Shown here: positions 51,962-59,844 of the stretch, one piece after another | Position numbering within the stretch: the first letter of the stretch is position 1 | Layout of the letters: the number at the start of each line of letters is the position of its first letter | Assembly (NCBI GenBank): GCA_025463765.1 | Contig: JAODBC010000004.1 | Coordinates: 1-64,000 of the forward strand | Direction: 5' to 3' | From: Subtercola sp. | GTDB lineage: Bacteria; Actinomycetota; Actinomycetes; Actinomycetales; Microbacteriaceae | Length of the DNA: 64,000 nucleotides | Notes under the pieces: model-generated | Databases searched by the model: none | Seen by the model: the letters and a program-made list of their open reading frames with translations, nothing else | Told to the model about the DNA's origin: nothing | Position numbers and translations under genes: made by a program

Positions 51962-54259
51962 ATGGTGACCCTGACAGAAGAAACCGTGCGCACGCGCACT
52001 CAGACGCCCGAAACGTTCCCTTCCGCGCCGATCGGTTCCCCGCCGGTCGCTTCCGCGCCTATCGCTTCCCCGCCTATCGCTTCCCCGCCTATCGCGTCCC
52101 CGCCGGCCGACTCCCCCGCCGACGAGTTCAGAGCGCTCCTCGCGCAGCATCCGGCAAGCGCGACGGCACTGGCGGCTGCATCAAAAGTATTCCAACGACT
52201 CAACCCGGAATACACCATTCTTCGACGCGACGGTCTCCAGTGGAACCCTGTGCTGAATTCCGGGCCGCCCGACTCCTCGGTCGCACTGGCTCTCAGTGTT
52301 CGTAACGACCGCCAATCAGCCCATCGGGTGATTCTTGCCGGCAGCATCGCAATCGTGACTCGTTCATCGACCACACCAGATATAGATGTGCGAACCCTCC
52401 GCGAGGTAGCGCAATGGTTGGCGGTGACGATCGCGCTGGAAGACGCTGCCATGAAGGTGACAATGGCCGATGAAGAAGCGGCCGTTCAGCGTCTTGTCGC
52501 CGCAGAGATTCTCACAGTGCGAGATCTTGACCAAGTTCTTCTCTCGATCGCAACCCAGACGTTGAACCTCCTGGATTCCGACATCTGCGGCGTCCTGCTC
52601 CGCGAAGGCGATCTGGTACAGATGCGATCGTGCGTCGGTCATCGCATGATCGAAACAGCCAATCTCAGAATGAAGCGCGGCCAAGGAGTCGCCGGACTCG
52701 TCTTCGAAACCGGCGAAATCGGCCGGGTAGACAGCTATCTCACCGATCAGACGATCAGCGATGACTTTCTCTCTCTCGCCGAACAAGAAGCCACCCGATC
52801 TGCCCTTGCGGTGCCGTTACGGGCGCACGGAGACCTCATCGGAGTGCTCGAGGTGTGGCGCCGCCGCGACTCGATCTTCACCGATTCCGACGTCAGGCGC
52901 CTGGTCGCCCTCGCAGACCTCGCCACCATCGCCATTGAGAATGCGCGTCTCTACCACGATCAGCGTGTTCTCGTCGACCAGCTTCGCGAAACACATGGTG
53001 CCATGGAACACCAGGTTGGCCTTCTGCGTCAGTCCGCACGCCTACAGAGCTCGCTGTTGAAAGTCATCCTGGAGGGCCCAGGAGCATACGGCGGGATCAT
53101 CAAAACGGTCGCAGTCGAACTGGGCTGCACCGTCGTGTATTCCACCGCCGCCGGCGATGTTCAGTCGATGGAGCCTACCGATGCGGATGCGCAGGAGATC
53201 GTGGCGAGCGTGCGCGAGGTCTCCCAGCTGCGCCACCGATCATCCCACTCGGCGCTCAGACGAGAACTGCCCTCGGGCAGGCGATGGTGGACTCATCCCG
53301 TGATCGCCGGAGACAACGAAATCGGCATGGTCAGTCTCATCGGTGGCGTCGAGACAGACGAAGCGATGGAGGTCTCAGCGGGCCAGGCGGCAATGGCCTG
53401 TTCGTTGGCCCATCTTGAGCAGCGCGCGGCAAGCCAGGCCCGCAATGCCGCGTTCGACCAGATCGTTTGGGACCTGATGGATGGCCCGGTAGAACACCGA
53501 ACCGCCGCCCTCGGCCGCGCCCAGGAAATGGGAATTCAGCTCACCGCACCGCACCGCATCATCCATGGTTCCTTCGCCAATCTTGACGACCTTGCCCGAG
53601 AACAAGAGTGGGACACCTCTACGGTCGACAAAGCCAAACGAACCGTCATGCGCGCCCTGAAAGGGTGCTCATCCGGCCCCGCTCTCACGCTCGTGAGTCT
53701 GCGAGGCGATTGGATTGTCGCTGTGGTCGATGTTGAAAGCCGCAGCAACGCGCGAGAAGTGATGTCTGCGCTCACCACGGCCGCCCGCGAAAGTCTCCCC
53801 GGTATTCAGATGTACTGGGGAATGAGCAGCCCCTATGACAAGCCTTTGGAGTACCCTTCCGCATTCCGGGAAGCGCAGACCGCGCTCAGCGGTGCACGAC
53901 GGCTGCGAATCGGAGCATTCTCCCTCTATGACGAACTCGGCATTGTGCGACTGCTGCTCGGCCCGGCCGGCGAAAGCCCCGACCTGCAACGATTCGTCGA
54001 TGATGTGACAGCGCCTCTTGCAGAATACGACCTGCAGCATAACGGCTCACTGATTGCCACGCTGCGTGCGTTTTTCGACAGTGACTGCTCGCAAAAACGT
54101 GCAGCCGAAATGCTTTTCGTGCACCCGAAAACGCTCCGCTATCGTCTTGACCAGATCTCACAGCTCTCCGATCTCGACCTTGCCGTTCACGCCGACCGGA
54201 TGCGCGCAGATCTCGCTTTGCGCCTGCTCGAAGTCTCTGAAAGCAATACCGAGAACTGA
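51962..54259 (+). CDS. GAF-domain PucR/CdaR-type transcriptional regulator
   Basis: The 765-aa regulator has a repetitive Pro/Ser/Ala-rich leader (residues 19-55), a GAF sensor domain (about 180-330, MKRGQGVAGLVFETGEIGRV), a short coiled segment, a middle CdaR-like domain (about 500-650), and a C-terminal PucR helix-turn-helix (CSQKRAAEMLFVHPKTLRYRLDQISQL). AGGAGG precedes the ATG at 51962. It closes the BMC operon and probably activates it when the GAF domain binds the substrate or aldehyde, through the TATC-N7-GATA sites at 45939 and 59562. Regulation of those sites is inference. A half site GATAGT occurs at its own start region. Confidence 0.9.
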   Translation: MVTLTEETVRTRTQTPETFPSAPIGSPPVASAPIASPPIASPPIASPPADSPADEFRALLAQHPASATALAAASKVFQRLNPEYTILRRDGLQWNPVLNSGPPDSSVALALSVRNDRQSAHRVILAGSIAIVTRSSTTPDIDVRTLREVAQWLAVTIALEDAAMKVTMADEEAAVQRLVAAEILTVRDLDQVLLSIATQTLNLLDSDICGVLLREGDLVQMRSCVGHRMIETANLRMKRGQGVAGLVFETGEIGRVDSYLTDQTISDDFLSLAEQEATRSALAVPLRAHGDLIGVLEVWRRRDSIFTDSDVRRLVALADLATIAIENARLYHDQRVLVDQLRETHGAMEHQVGLLRQSARLQSSLLKVILEGPGAYGGIIKTVAVELGCTVVYSTAAGDVQSMEPTDADAQEIVASVREVSQLRHRSSHSALRRELPSGRRWWTHPVIAGDNEIGMVSLIGGVETDEAMEVSAGQAAMACSLAHLEQRAASQARNAAFDQIVWDLMDGPVEHRTAALGRAQEMGIQLTAPHRIIHGSFANLDDLAREQEWDTSTVDKAKRTVMRALKGCSSGPALTLVSLRGDWIVAVVDVESRSNAREVMSALTTAARESLPGIQMYWGMSSPYDKPLEYPSAFREAQTALSGARRLRIGAFSLYDELGIVRLLLGPAGESPDLQRFVDDVTAPLAEYDLQHNGSLIATLRAFFDSDCSQKRAAEMLFVHPKTLRYRLDQISQLSDLDLAVHADRMRADLALRLLEVSESNTEN
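52047..52105 (+). repeat. Tandem 15-bp coding repeat (Ile-Ala-Ser-Pro-Pro)
   Basis: The regulator's N-terminus contains about four near-identical 15-bp units coding I-A-S-P-P (units of the type ATCGCTTCCCCGCCT). Such arrays change copy number by slippage, in whole-codon steps here, so the linker length may vary between strains. Confidence 0.8.
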
Positions 54260-54280
54260 CCGGAATGCCAGCTCTCGGTA
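54247..54280. terminator. Weak stem-loop between convergent operons
   Basis: TACCGAGA (54247-54254) pairs with TCTCGGTA (54273-54280), an 8-bp stem overlapping the end of the regulator gene and lying before the convergent dikinase-like gene end at 54302. There is no T-run, so termination strength is doubtful. Confidence 0.35.
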
Positions 54281-54301
54281 GTGCTTAGCTACGTGAATTG
54301 C

Positions 54302-56848
54302 TCAGGTTGCCGCGCCGACGGCCTTACCGAGTGCGAGACGAGCGGGAGACGCTTCCCCGGAGTCGACGGCAAAGCGGCGGAATCCTTGCGCATACAACTC
54401 ACCGATCAGTCGCTCTGAGATTTCACCAGACACCCTGATTCCGATGCGACTGGCTGGTCGTTCGCTGATCGATCGAGCGACGGCGGCAAGCAGGGGCGTG
54501 ACGGATGGGTCGACGGAATCCCTCGGGTTGACGCTGAGCAGCCCGCGAGAGCTGTAACGGTCAAGAGGCTCCCGAGTGAGCAGGTAATCGGCCGGGAGGC
54601 CGAACATTGCCGCCTGAAGCAGACGCAGCTCAAGCCACACAACATTTACCTCGTCGGCCAAATCGCACGCGGCCAAGGCGCCTCTCGCACTGGTCAGATA
54701 GACACCGACACCGATGTCTTCCGCGCCCTCCAGCTCGCCCTTGATTCGTGCAAGAGCACGAGCTTCCGCCGCATCAGACACGTTCCGCGGACACAAACTG
54801 ACGCGCGTGGTGGATCCGGCCGCTTGGGCTGCGCGGCTGATCCCGCGTAGTTGTGCGCGTATGCACTCCGTGGAGCCTAAGGGCATCGCGAGATAGGGGT
54901 ATTCCACAGCGATTGTTCTGGTGTCGAGCACGTCAGAGATTTTGTCCGTCAGAAAATCGACTGCTCTGATGCTGAACTCGAGATCTCCGGCCGCGGCGAA
55001 CAGCGGCGTGAATTGCTCGGCCAGCACGTCTTCCAACAGCGAAAAACTACTCGCCTGATCCTCCGGCGCGCTCAGCGAGGCCATGACATCAGAGAACCGA
55101 CGGCTCGTCGCCAGAACCTCTGCCGCTGCGGCCACTACGCCTGCGAGGCCGTCGGCCTTTGCGGCGGAGACCTGCTCAACGGTAGTGGCACGAACCAGAA
55201 CCTGCGCGCCAGACCTTTCAGAGGCGAGCTTCAAGAGTCTTTCGAGTTGCTTGTCGGCTGCCGCTGGGCGAGTCAACGTCAGTGTTCCTGTGAAAACCTC
55301 GCCGGTCGCCCCGTCCAACGAGATCGCGTCGCCCTCGCGAATCACGACGTCACCGACCCGAAGAGTCTTCAGTGTCGAGTCGATGACCACATCCGAGCAT
55401 CCAACCACACACGACTTGCCCAATGCCCGCGCGACCACTGCGGCGTGACTCGTCGCTCCGCCGGTCGCGGTCATGATGCCGTCGGCGGCGATCATCCCAT
55501 GCAGATCGGTGGGGCTGGTCACTTGCCGGGCGAGGATGACGTGTTGCCCGGTCTTTGCTGCCGCTACAGCTCGATCTGGGTCGAGGCTCAAAAAGCCAGT
55601 CACCTGTCCAGGGGATGCACCGATTCCTTCGGCAACCCGTTGGCCTCCGTCGCGGGCCTCACGCACTTCTGCCGGATCGAATCCGGGTCGCTGAACCTGA
55701 CGCACCTGCTCGACCGACAGCATCTGCAATGCTGCGTGGTCGGAGACGGTTCCCTCATCAAGAAAATCGGTGGCGATGCGAATCGCGGCCGGCGCCGTGC
55801 GCTTCGCGCTTCGAACCTGAAGAAAGTACAGCACCCCGCGTTCGATGGTGAACTCGATATCCAGCACGTCCTGGCTCGTGCGCTCCAGGCGTGCAACCGT
55901 TGAAGTGAGGTCTTCGAATGTTGCGGGGAGCACCTTCTCGAGACGAGCAATCGGGTCGGGCGTGCGAGTGCCGGCCACGACATCTTCGCCTTGGCTTGCA
56001 GACAGGAACTCGCCGAACAGCCCAGGTTCACCCGTCACGGGGTCTCGACTGAAAACGACACCGGAACCGGACTGCTGGTCGAGGTTGCCGAAAACCATGG
56101 ATTGAACGACCACTGCGGTTCCCATCTCGTGAGGAATCCGGTGCAGCTCACGGTAGGTGATCGCCCGCCGAGTGTTCCAGGATCGGAAGACCGCTTCGAT
56201 GGCCCGAACAAGCTGCTCCCGCGGTTCTTGAGGAACCTCTTCCTCACCCATGTCGGCAAGACGGCTCTGGCAGAAATCCCACACCGCGTCATAGACCGCA
56301 GCCGGGTCGGGGTTGTCGCCGAGAGGCTCGAGCACAACGTCGAGCTCAGCCGAATCGGGAATATCGAGAACGTCGAGAACGATCTCTGAGTACATCGAAT
56401 GAAAACGAAACAACACATCAGCCATGAACCGGGTGTTACCAGTGAGGGTGGCCAGAGCGATCGCCGCGGCCTTATTCAGGCCGAGGTTCAACACCGTGTC
56501 CATCATCCCGGGCATCGAGACGGGCGCGCCCGACCGCACCGAAAGCAGCAAAGGAGTAGGACCTGCCCCGAATTGCTTGCCCGTCTGGGCTTCTAAGGCG
56601 GTGAGGCGCGCTTCGATCTCCTTCAGCAGGTTCGACGGCATCGCGCCGGCAAGAAAGTATTCGTGGCAGCAGGCGGTTGAGAGAATATACCCCGGCGGAA
56701 CCCGGATGCCACTGCGGGTCATCGAGACCAGGCCCGCCCCTTTCCCGCCCAGCACTGCTTTGTCGCCGGTCGATGCGTCATCGAACGCGAACGTGAATGA
56801 GGCAACCGACTGAGCTGTGGTGTCGGTCACTTCAGGCTGGCCTGTCAT
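54302..56848 (-). CDS. Pyruvate-phosphate-dikinase-like phosphotransferase with degenerate C-terminal domain
   Basis: In this 848-aa protein, residues 1-370 are a PPDK ATP-grasp domain with GGKGAGLVSMTRSGI, SVRSGAPVSMPGMMDTVLNLG and FGEFLSASQGEDVVAG. Residues 405-525 are the swivelling domain with phosphohistidine His468 in GGATSHAAVVARALGKSCVVG. Residues 530-848 should be the PEP/pyruvate barrel, but the canonical acid and CGExGG catalytic motifs are not recognisable. ATP-driven histidine phosphorylation should work; the final acceptor is probably not pyruvate. Phenylphosphate synthase and rifampin phosphotransferase are precedents for such reuse. The start overlaps the 206-aa gene (ATGA), and it is last in a four-gene leftward operon. 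Confidence 0.85.
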   Translation of the reverse strand: MTGQPEVTDTTAQSVASFTFAFDDASTGDKAVLGGKGAGLVSMTRSGIRVPPGYILSTACCHEYFLAGAMPSNLLKEIEARLTALEAQTGKQFGAGPTPLLLSVRSGAPVSMPGMMDTVLNLGLNKAAAIALATLTGNTRFMADVLFRFHSMYSEIVLDVLDIPDSAELDVVLEPLGDNPDPAAVYDAVWDFCQSRLADMGEEEVPQEPREQLVRAIEAVFRSWNTRRAITYRELHRIPHEMGTAVVVQSMVFGNLDQQSGSGVVFSRDPVTGEPGLFGEFLSASQGEDVVAGTRTPDPIARLEKVLPATFEDLTSTVARLERTSQDVLDIEFTIERGVLYFLQVRSAKRTAPAAIRIATDFLDEGTVSDHAALQMLSVEQVRQVQRPGFDPAEVREARDGGQRVAEGIGASPGQVTGFLSLDPDRAVAAAKTGQHVILARQVTSPTDLHGMIAADGIMTATGGATSHAAVVARALGKSCVVGCSDVVIDSTLKTLRVGDVVIREGDAISLDGATGEVFTGTLTLTRPAAADKQLERLLKLASERSGAQVLVRATTVEQVSAAKADGLAGVVAAAAEVLATSRRFSDVMASLSAPEDQASSFSLLEDVLAEQFTPLFAAAGDLEFSIRAVDFLTDKISDVLDTRTIAVEYPYLAMPLGSTECIRAQLRGISRAAQAAGSTTRVSLCPRNVSDAAEARALARIKGELEGAEDIGVGVYLTSARGALAACDLADEVNVVWLELRLLQAAMFGLPADYLLTREPLDRYSSRGLLSVNPRDSVDPSVTPLLAAVARSISERPASRIGIRVSGEISERLIGELYAQGFRRFAVDSGEASPARLALGKAVGAAT

Positions 56849-57465
56849 TCGTTTCTCTCCCGACCCAAGGTGCGAAGCAGATCCTCGTGAAATTCGAACC
56901 AGATATTGTGCACCGACTCGATGGTCGGTGATGAGACGTACGCGAGATTCCCGGCCACAACCTGATCGTTAGCGCGTGCGAACCGCACCGCGTATCGATC
57001 GAAGCGAATATCTCGTTCGCTCAACACGTCAATGAGCTGGATCAATCGCGCGACGAGCTTGTCGAGTCGGCTGAGAATTTTGTCGTCGTATTCGGAATCA
57101 GTGTGATCGTTGGTGATCTTGCGGCCCCCGACGTCGATCTGCTGCCACGACGAGATCACAGTGAGGAATTGCCCGTTCACCACCTCGAATTTGTCGGCCA
57201 TTTCACGCACCGCTGGATCGATGCGCAGAGCCGCATAGCGCTCATTCGAGGTCGCCACGAGAGCTGGCACCGCATCGTCCATCGGCAACGACTGGTCACC
57301 GATCGTCGCCACCAAGCCCAGCGACTGGAGGGCGGAGAGAGCGCTCATGACATCACCCTGCGCGACACCCGTCGCGTCGACGATGCCTTGGGCTGACGCC
57401 ATCTTCTTCAGAGCAATAGTGTTGAGTACGTCGTACTGGGTTGTGTCTAGCACTGTGTCAGTCAT
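56845..57465 (-). CDS. Unrecognised 206-aa protein of the dikinase-like operon
   Basis: I do not recognise this family. Residues 8-70 (YDVLNTIALKKMASAQGIVDATGVAQGDVMSALSALQSLGLV) look like a winged helix-turn-helix of MarR/ArsR type, but without an obvious basic recognition surface. Residues 75-206 are helical with many charged residues. GGAGGAAACT precedes the ATG at 57465. The stop overlaps the PPDK-like start (ATGA), and 69 bp with a strong hairpin separate it from the 479-aa gene. Strict coupling to the dikinase suggests an accessory or substrate-presenting subunit rather than a regulator; this is inference. Confidence 0.8.
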   Translation of the reverse strand: MTDTVLDTTQYDVLNTIALKKMASAQGIVDATGVAQGDVMSALSALQSLGLVATIGDQSLPMDDAVPALVATSNERYAALRIDPAVREMADKFEVVNGQFLTVISSWQQIDVGGRKITNDHTDSEYDDKILSRLDKLVARLIQLIDVLSERDIRFDRYAVRFARANDQVVAGNLAYVSSPTIESVHNIWFEFHEDLLRTLGRERNE

Positions 57466-57486
57466 AGTTTCCTCCGCTGCATGGAA

Positions 57487-57519
57487 GCGGAGACAGCCGC
57501 GGGTTGCAGCTGTCTCCGC
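57487..57519. terminator. Intergenic 11-bp hairpin inside the dikinase-like operon
   Basis: GCGGAGACAGC (57487-57497) and its exact complement (57509-57519) enclose an 11-nt loop, between the stop of the 479-aa gene and the ribosome binding site of the 206-aa gene. No T-run follows, so it is more likely an mRNA processing or stabilising element, or an attenuator setting different subunit amounts, than a full terminator. Confidence 0.5.
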
Positions 57520-57534
57520 CTTGAGTGGTTCTGC

Positions 57535-58974
57535 TTAGAACAGCCAACTCGCCTTGGAGTTACGAATGTCAGCATCCGCGCCGAACGGCAGATAACCCGA
57601 CCCCGAGAAGATCTTCTGCGGAACCGTCTCCTGAGCAAAGCCGCGCTTCTGGATGTCGTAGTAGTAATTCGCGATTCTCTGATCGACCTCCTTCAGCTGC
57701 AGGTCTTGCACCGCCTTGTCCCAGGTGCCCGCACGCCGAAGGTGCGGGAGGATCATGCCCTGGTAGTAGACATCATGCCCAGCCCAGATCAACTCGCGCT
57801 TGGACATCTTCGACATCTTCGTGTACAGCTTCAACGTCGCCTGCTGCACCTTGCCCAGTTGTTCGGGCAGGTCACTGATTTTGATGGTCTGGATGTTCGC
57901 CATCGGTGTGTCCCACTTCTCGCGAGCGAACACCGCACCTCCGACAATCGCCGGAATGTAGTTCTTCGGCCGGGTGAAAGTGGTCGAGATGTCGTTGACC
58001 CGAATCTCCTGCAGGCCCATGGCGTTCGGGTCTATCTCGATCGCCAGTGTGTAGACGTGCGGCAGACCCGCATCACCGCAGACGTCGCTCCAGTGGTACT
58101 CCTCCTCGTTCACGAAGAGGTCGCGGATGATGACGATGTTTCCGTTGGGCAGCTCGTACGGACCGGTGTCGCCGAGCCCGAGCCGACAGTCGAAGTGATC
58201 GAGGAACGCGAGCAGTTCGGCGGCAGCGTTGAAGCGGGTGAACTGGTCGTGCTTCGGACTACCCTCCTCGAGCGGTTCGATCTGGTCGATGATCGTCTGC
58301 AAGAAATCCTTGTCATGGATCTGCGCACGATAACGGTCTTGCGAGTTCAGCATGTAACCGTCTTGGCGCTTGCCGACGAGTACGCGCTGCATGAACTTCA
58401 GAATCTCGTTGCTCTCCTCGACGTAGTCGTTCGGCTTGATCGCGTCGAGTGCGAGCAGACCGCACCGACCCATGCCGAACCCGACCGCGCCGATCGACCA
58501 GTCATGCACACCGTTGACCTTGGTGCCGATTTCTCGCCGTGACTGCGCGCCGATATCCATGACGCCCTGCGCACCCACCTCGTCGGTGGTCATGCGCAAG
58601 AACTCGGGCCACCGGTAGAACTGGTGCATGAACGCGAGGATCTCGTACTCCTGGCGGGGAATCATGCCCGAGACGCCCTCGGTCGCTCGCATGACCAGCA
58701 CATCCCAGACGTTCCAGGCCAGGTAGTTGTTCAAGTCGTTCAACTCGGGAACGGTGAACTGGTCTTTCAGCGCGTCTTCGTTGGTGACTCGCTCGAGCAC
58801 CTTGGTAGTCGCTCGTTCTTTCTGAACCTTGTCGCCCAGAATCCCGTCTTTCAGCGGTGGCAGGCCAGTGAAGTTACCGACGAACTCCAGGTCTTGAAAC
58901 CTGAGCCCATCGTCTTCGTCACGGTATCGGTCTTTATAACTCGCCCGATTGCTGACTTCAGTTTCTATCGTCAT
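57535..58974 (-). CDS. Unrecognised 479-aa protein of the dikinase-like operon
   Basis: This large soluble protein belongs to no family I can name. The start at 58974 (MTIETEVSNRAS) has GAGGAG about 7 nt upstream, better than the frame extension of five codons. It is rich in Asp, Arg, Trp and Tyr, has no signal or membrane segment, and carries potential ligand clusters such as NEEEYHWSDVCGDAG, DHFDCRLGLG and WAGHDVYYQG. Its size and position between the swivel-domain protein and the PPDK-like protein suggest the catalytic or substrate-binding subunit of a multi-subunit phosphotransferase. It could replace the missing barrel domain of the PPDK-like partner. That is inference. Confidence 0.8.
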   Translation of the reverse strand: MTIETEVSNRASYKDRYRDEDDGLRFQDLEFVGNFTGLPPLKDGILGDKVQKERATTKVLERVTNEDALKDQFTVPELNDLNNYLAWNVWDVLVMRATEGVSGMIPRQEYEILAFMHQFYRWPEFLRMTTDEVGAQGVMDIGAQSRREIGTKVNGVHDWSIGAVGFGMGRCGLLALDAIKPNDYVEESNEILKFMQRVLVGKRQDGYMLNSQDRYRAQIHDKDFLQTIIDQIEPLEEGSPKHDQFTRFNAAAELLAFLDHFDCRLGLGDTGPYELPNGNIVIIRDLFVNEEEYHWSDVCGDAGLPHVYTLAIEIDPNAMGLQEIRVNDISTTFTRPKNYIPAIVGGAVFAREKWDTPMANIQTIKISDLPEQLGKVQQATLKLYTKMSKMSKRELIWAGHDVYYQGMILPHLRRAGTWDKAVQDLQLKEVDQRIANYYYDIQKRGFAQETVPQKIFSGSGYLPFGADADIRNSKASWLF

Positions 58975-59022
58975 CTGTGTTCTCCTCACAACGTTGTGAT
59001 CGTGTAAAACTTTTTGTGTCGA

Positions 59023-59439
59023 CTAATCGACGAGTACGACGCGGCCGACCTCTGAATCGGTGACGTCGAGACGAACCTTTTTGCCCTCAAGCTGCGCGGC
59101 CATCTCTTCGAAGTGCGACTCGTCGGCATCGCCGACGATGTAGCGGGAATCGCTCGACGTCAAGTGCGCCGTCATCACGCACGGGGTCTGGAATTCTCGC
59201 GACAGAATTCCCAAGTGAGACTCTGGGGCGCCCGACATCGTGATGATGCCGATAGCACCCATGCTCAACGCGGGAGAGAGAAACGTTGTGGTCCCTCCGC
59301 GCACGAGCAGAATGTGATCCGCGAGTTTGCCGCTAGAGAGCAGCTTGATCACATCCTGCGGTGAGCCCAGATACTTGACTGTTCCTTCCGGGCTCTTCTT
59401 GGTTTCAAAAGCATTGAAACCTTCGGCGAGTACTGTCAT
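59023..59439 (-). CDS. Stand-alone phosphohistidine swivel-domain protein
   Basis: The 138-aa protein consists of one PEP-utiliser mobile domain, normally found only inside PPDK, PEP synthase or enzyme I. SPQDVIKLLSSGKLADHILLVRGGTTTFLSPALSMGAIGIITMSG is followed by APESHLGILSREFQTPCVM with His75 as the candidate phosphocarrier. AAGGAGG lies 6 nt before the ATG at 59439; longer in-frame starts enter the control region. It is first in the operon. A separate swivel protein could shuttle phosphate from the PPDK-like protein to an acceptor on the 479-aa protein. Confidence 0.85.
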   Translation of the reverse strand: MTVLAEGFNAFETKKSPEGTVKYLGSPQDVIKLLSSGKLADHILLVRGGTTTFLSPALSMGAIGIITMSGAPESHLGILSREFQTPCVMTAHLTSSDSRYIVGDADESHFEEMAAQLEGKKVRLDVTDSEVGRVVLVD

Positions 59440-59844
59440 GCCAATCCTCCTTGAGTGGTCTGCGTGCCGCCGCAACTCTGCAATGAGATTGCGTCTAGCG
59501 ATATGTTCGTCGCAATACGCTCCGACTCGGACTAGCAGGAGAGATAACAACCGGCCGGGTAACTATCGCGTCGAGATAGTCGGTTGGCCCTCGGGCGCGA
59601 GCAGCCACCGCAGAGTCGTGTGCGTTTGCCAGGCCGAGGTCTGGACGTGACAGACGAACGCATTAAGAGCCCGCGTCGTGACAAGACCGATTATCCTCTC
59701 TACCGGTTGTCGCTGGTAGATAGCGCCGCGGCGTTACGCTGTCTCGTTCGCCCGTAGTCGGGGGGAATAGCTGCGACGATTCTGCTCTTGTGGGTCGGCG
59801 TCCAATGGTGGGCTCCGTGCGTGCCCTATCTGCAAGGAGGCAGA
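59440..59844. promoter_or_regulatory. Divergent control region with TATC-N7-GATA palindrome
   Basis: This 405-bp gene-free region separates the leftward dikinase-like operon (start 59439) from the rightward membrane-protein gene (start 59845). It contains the perfect palindrome ACTATC-N7-GATAGT at 59562-59580, an adjacent GATAAC half site at 59543-59548, and TTATC/GATAG half sites between about 59691 and 59735. The first site is nearly identical in arms and spacing to the palindrome before the BMC operon (45939-45957). Confidence 0.6.

Noticed and set aside
54302-56848. Annotation as an ordinary pyruvate, phosphate dikinase (ppdK)
   Set aside because: The first two domains fit, but the PEP/pyruvate barrel lacks the canonical catalytic motifs and the gene is coupled to unknown partners in a BMC-linked operon.
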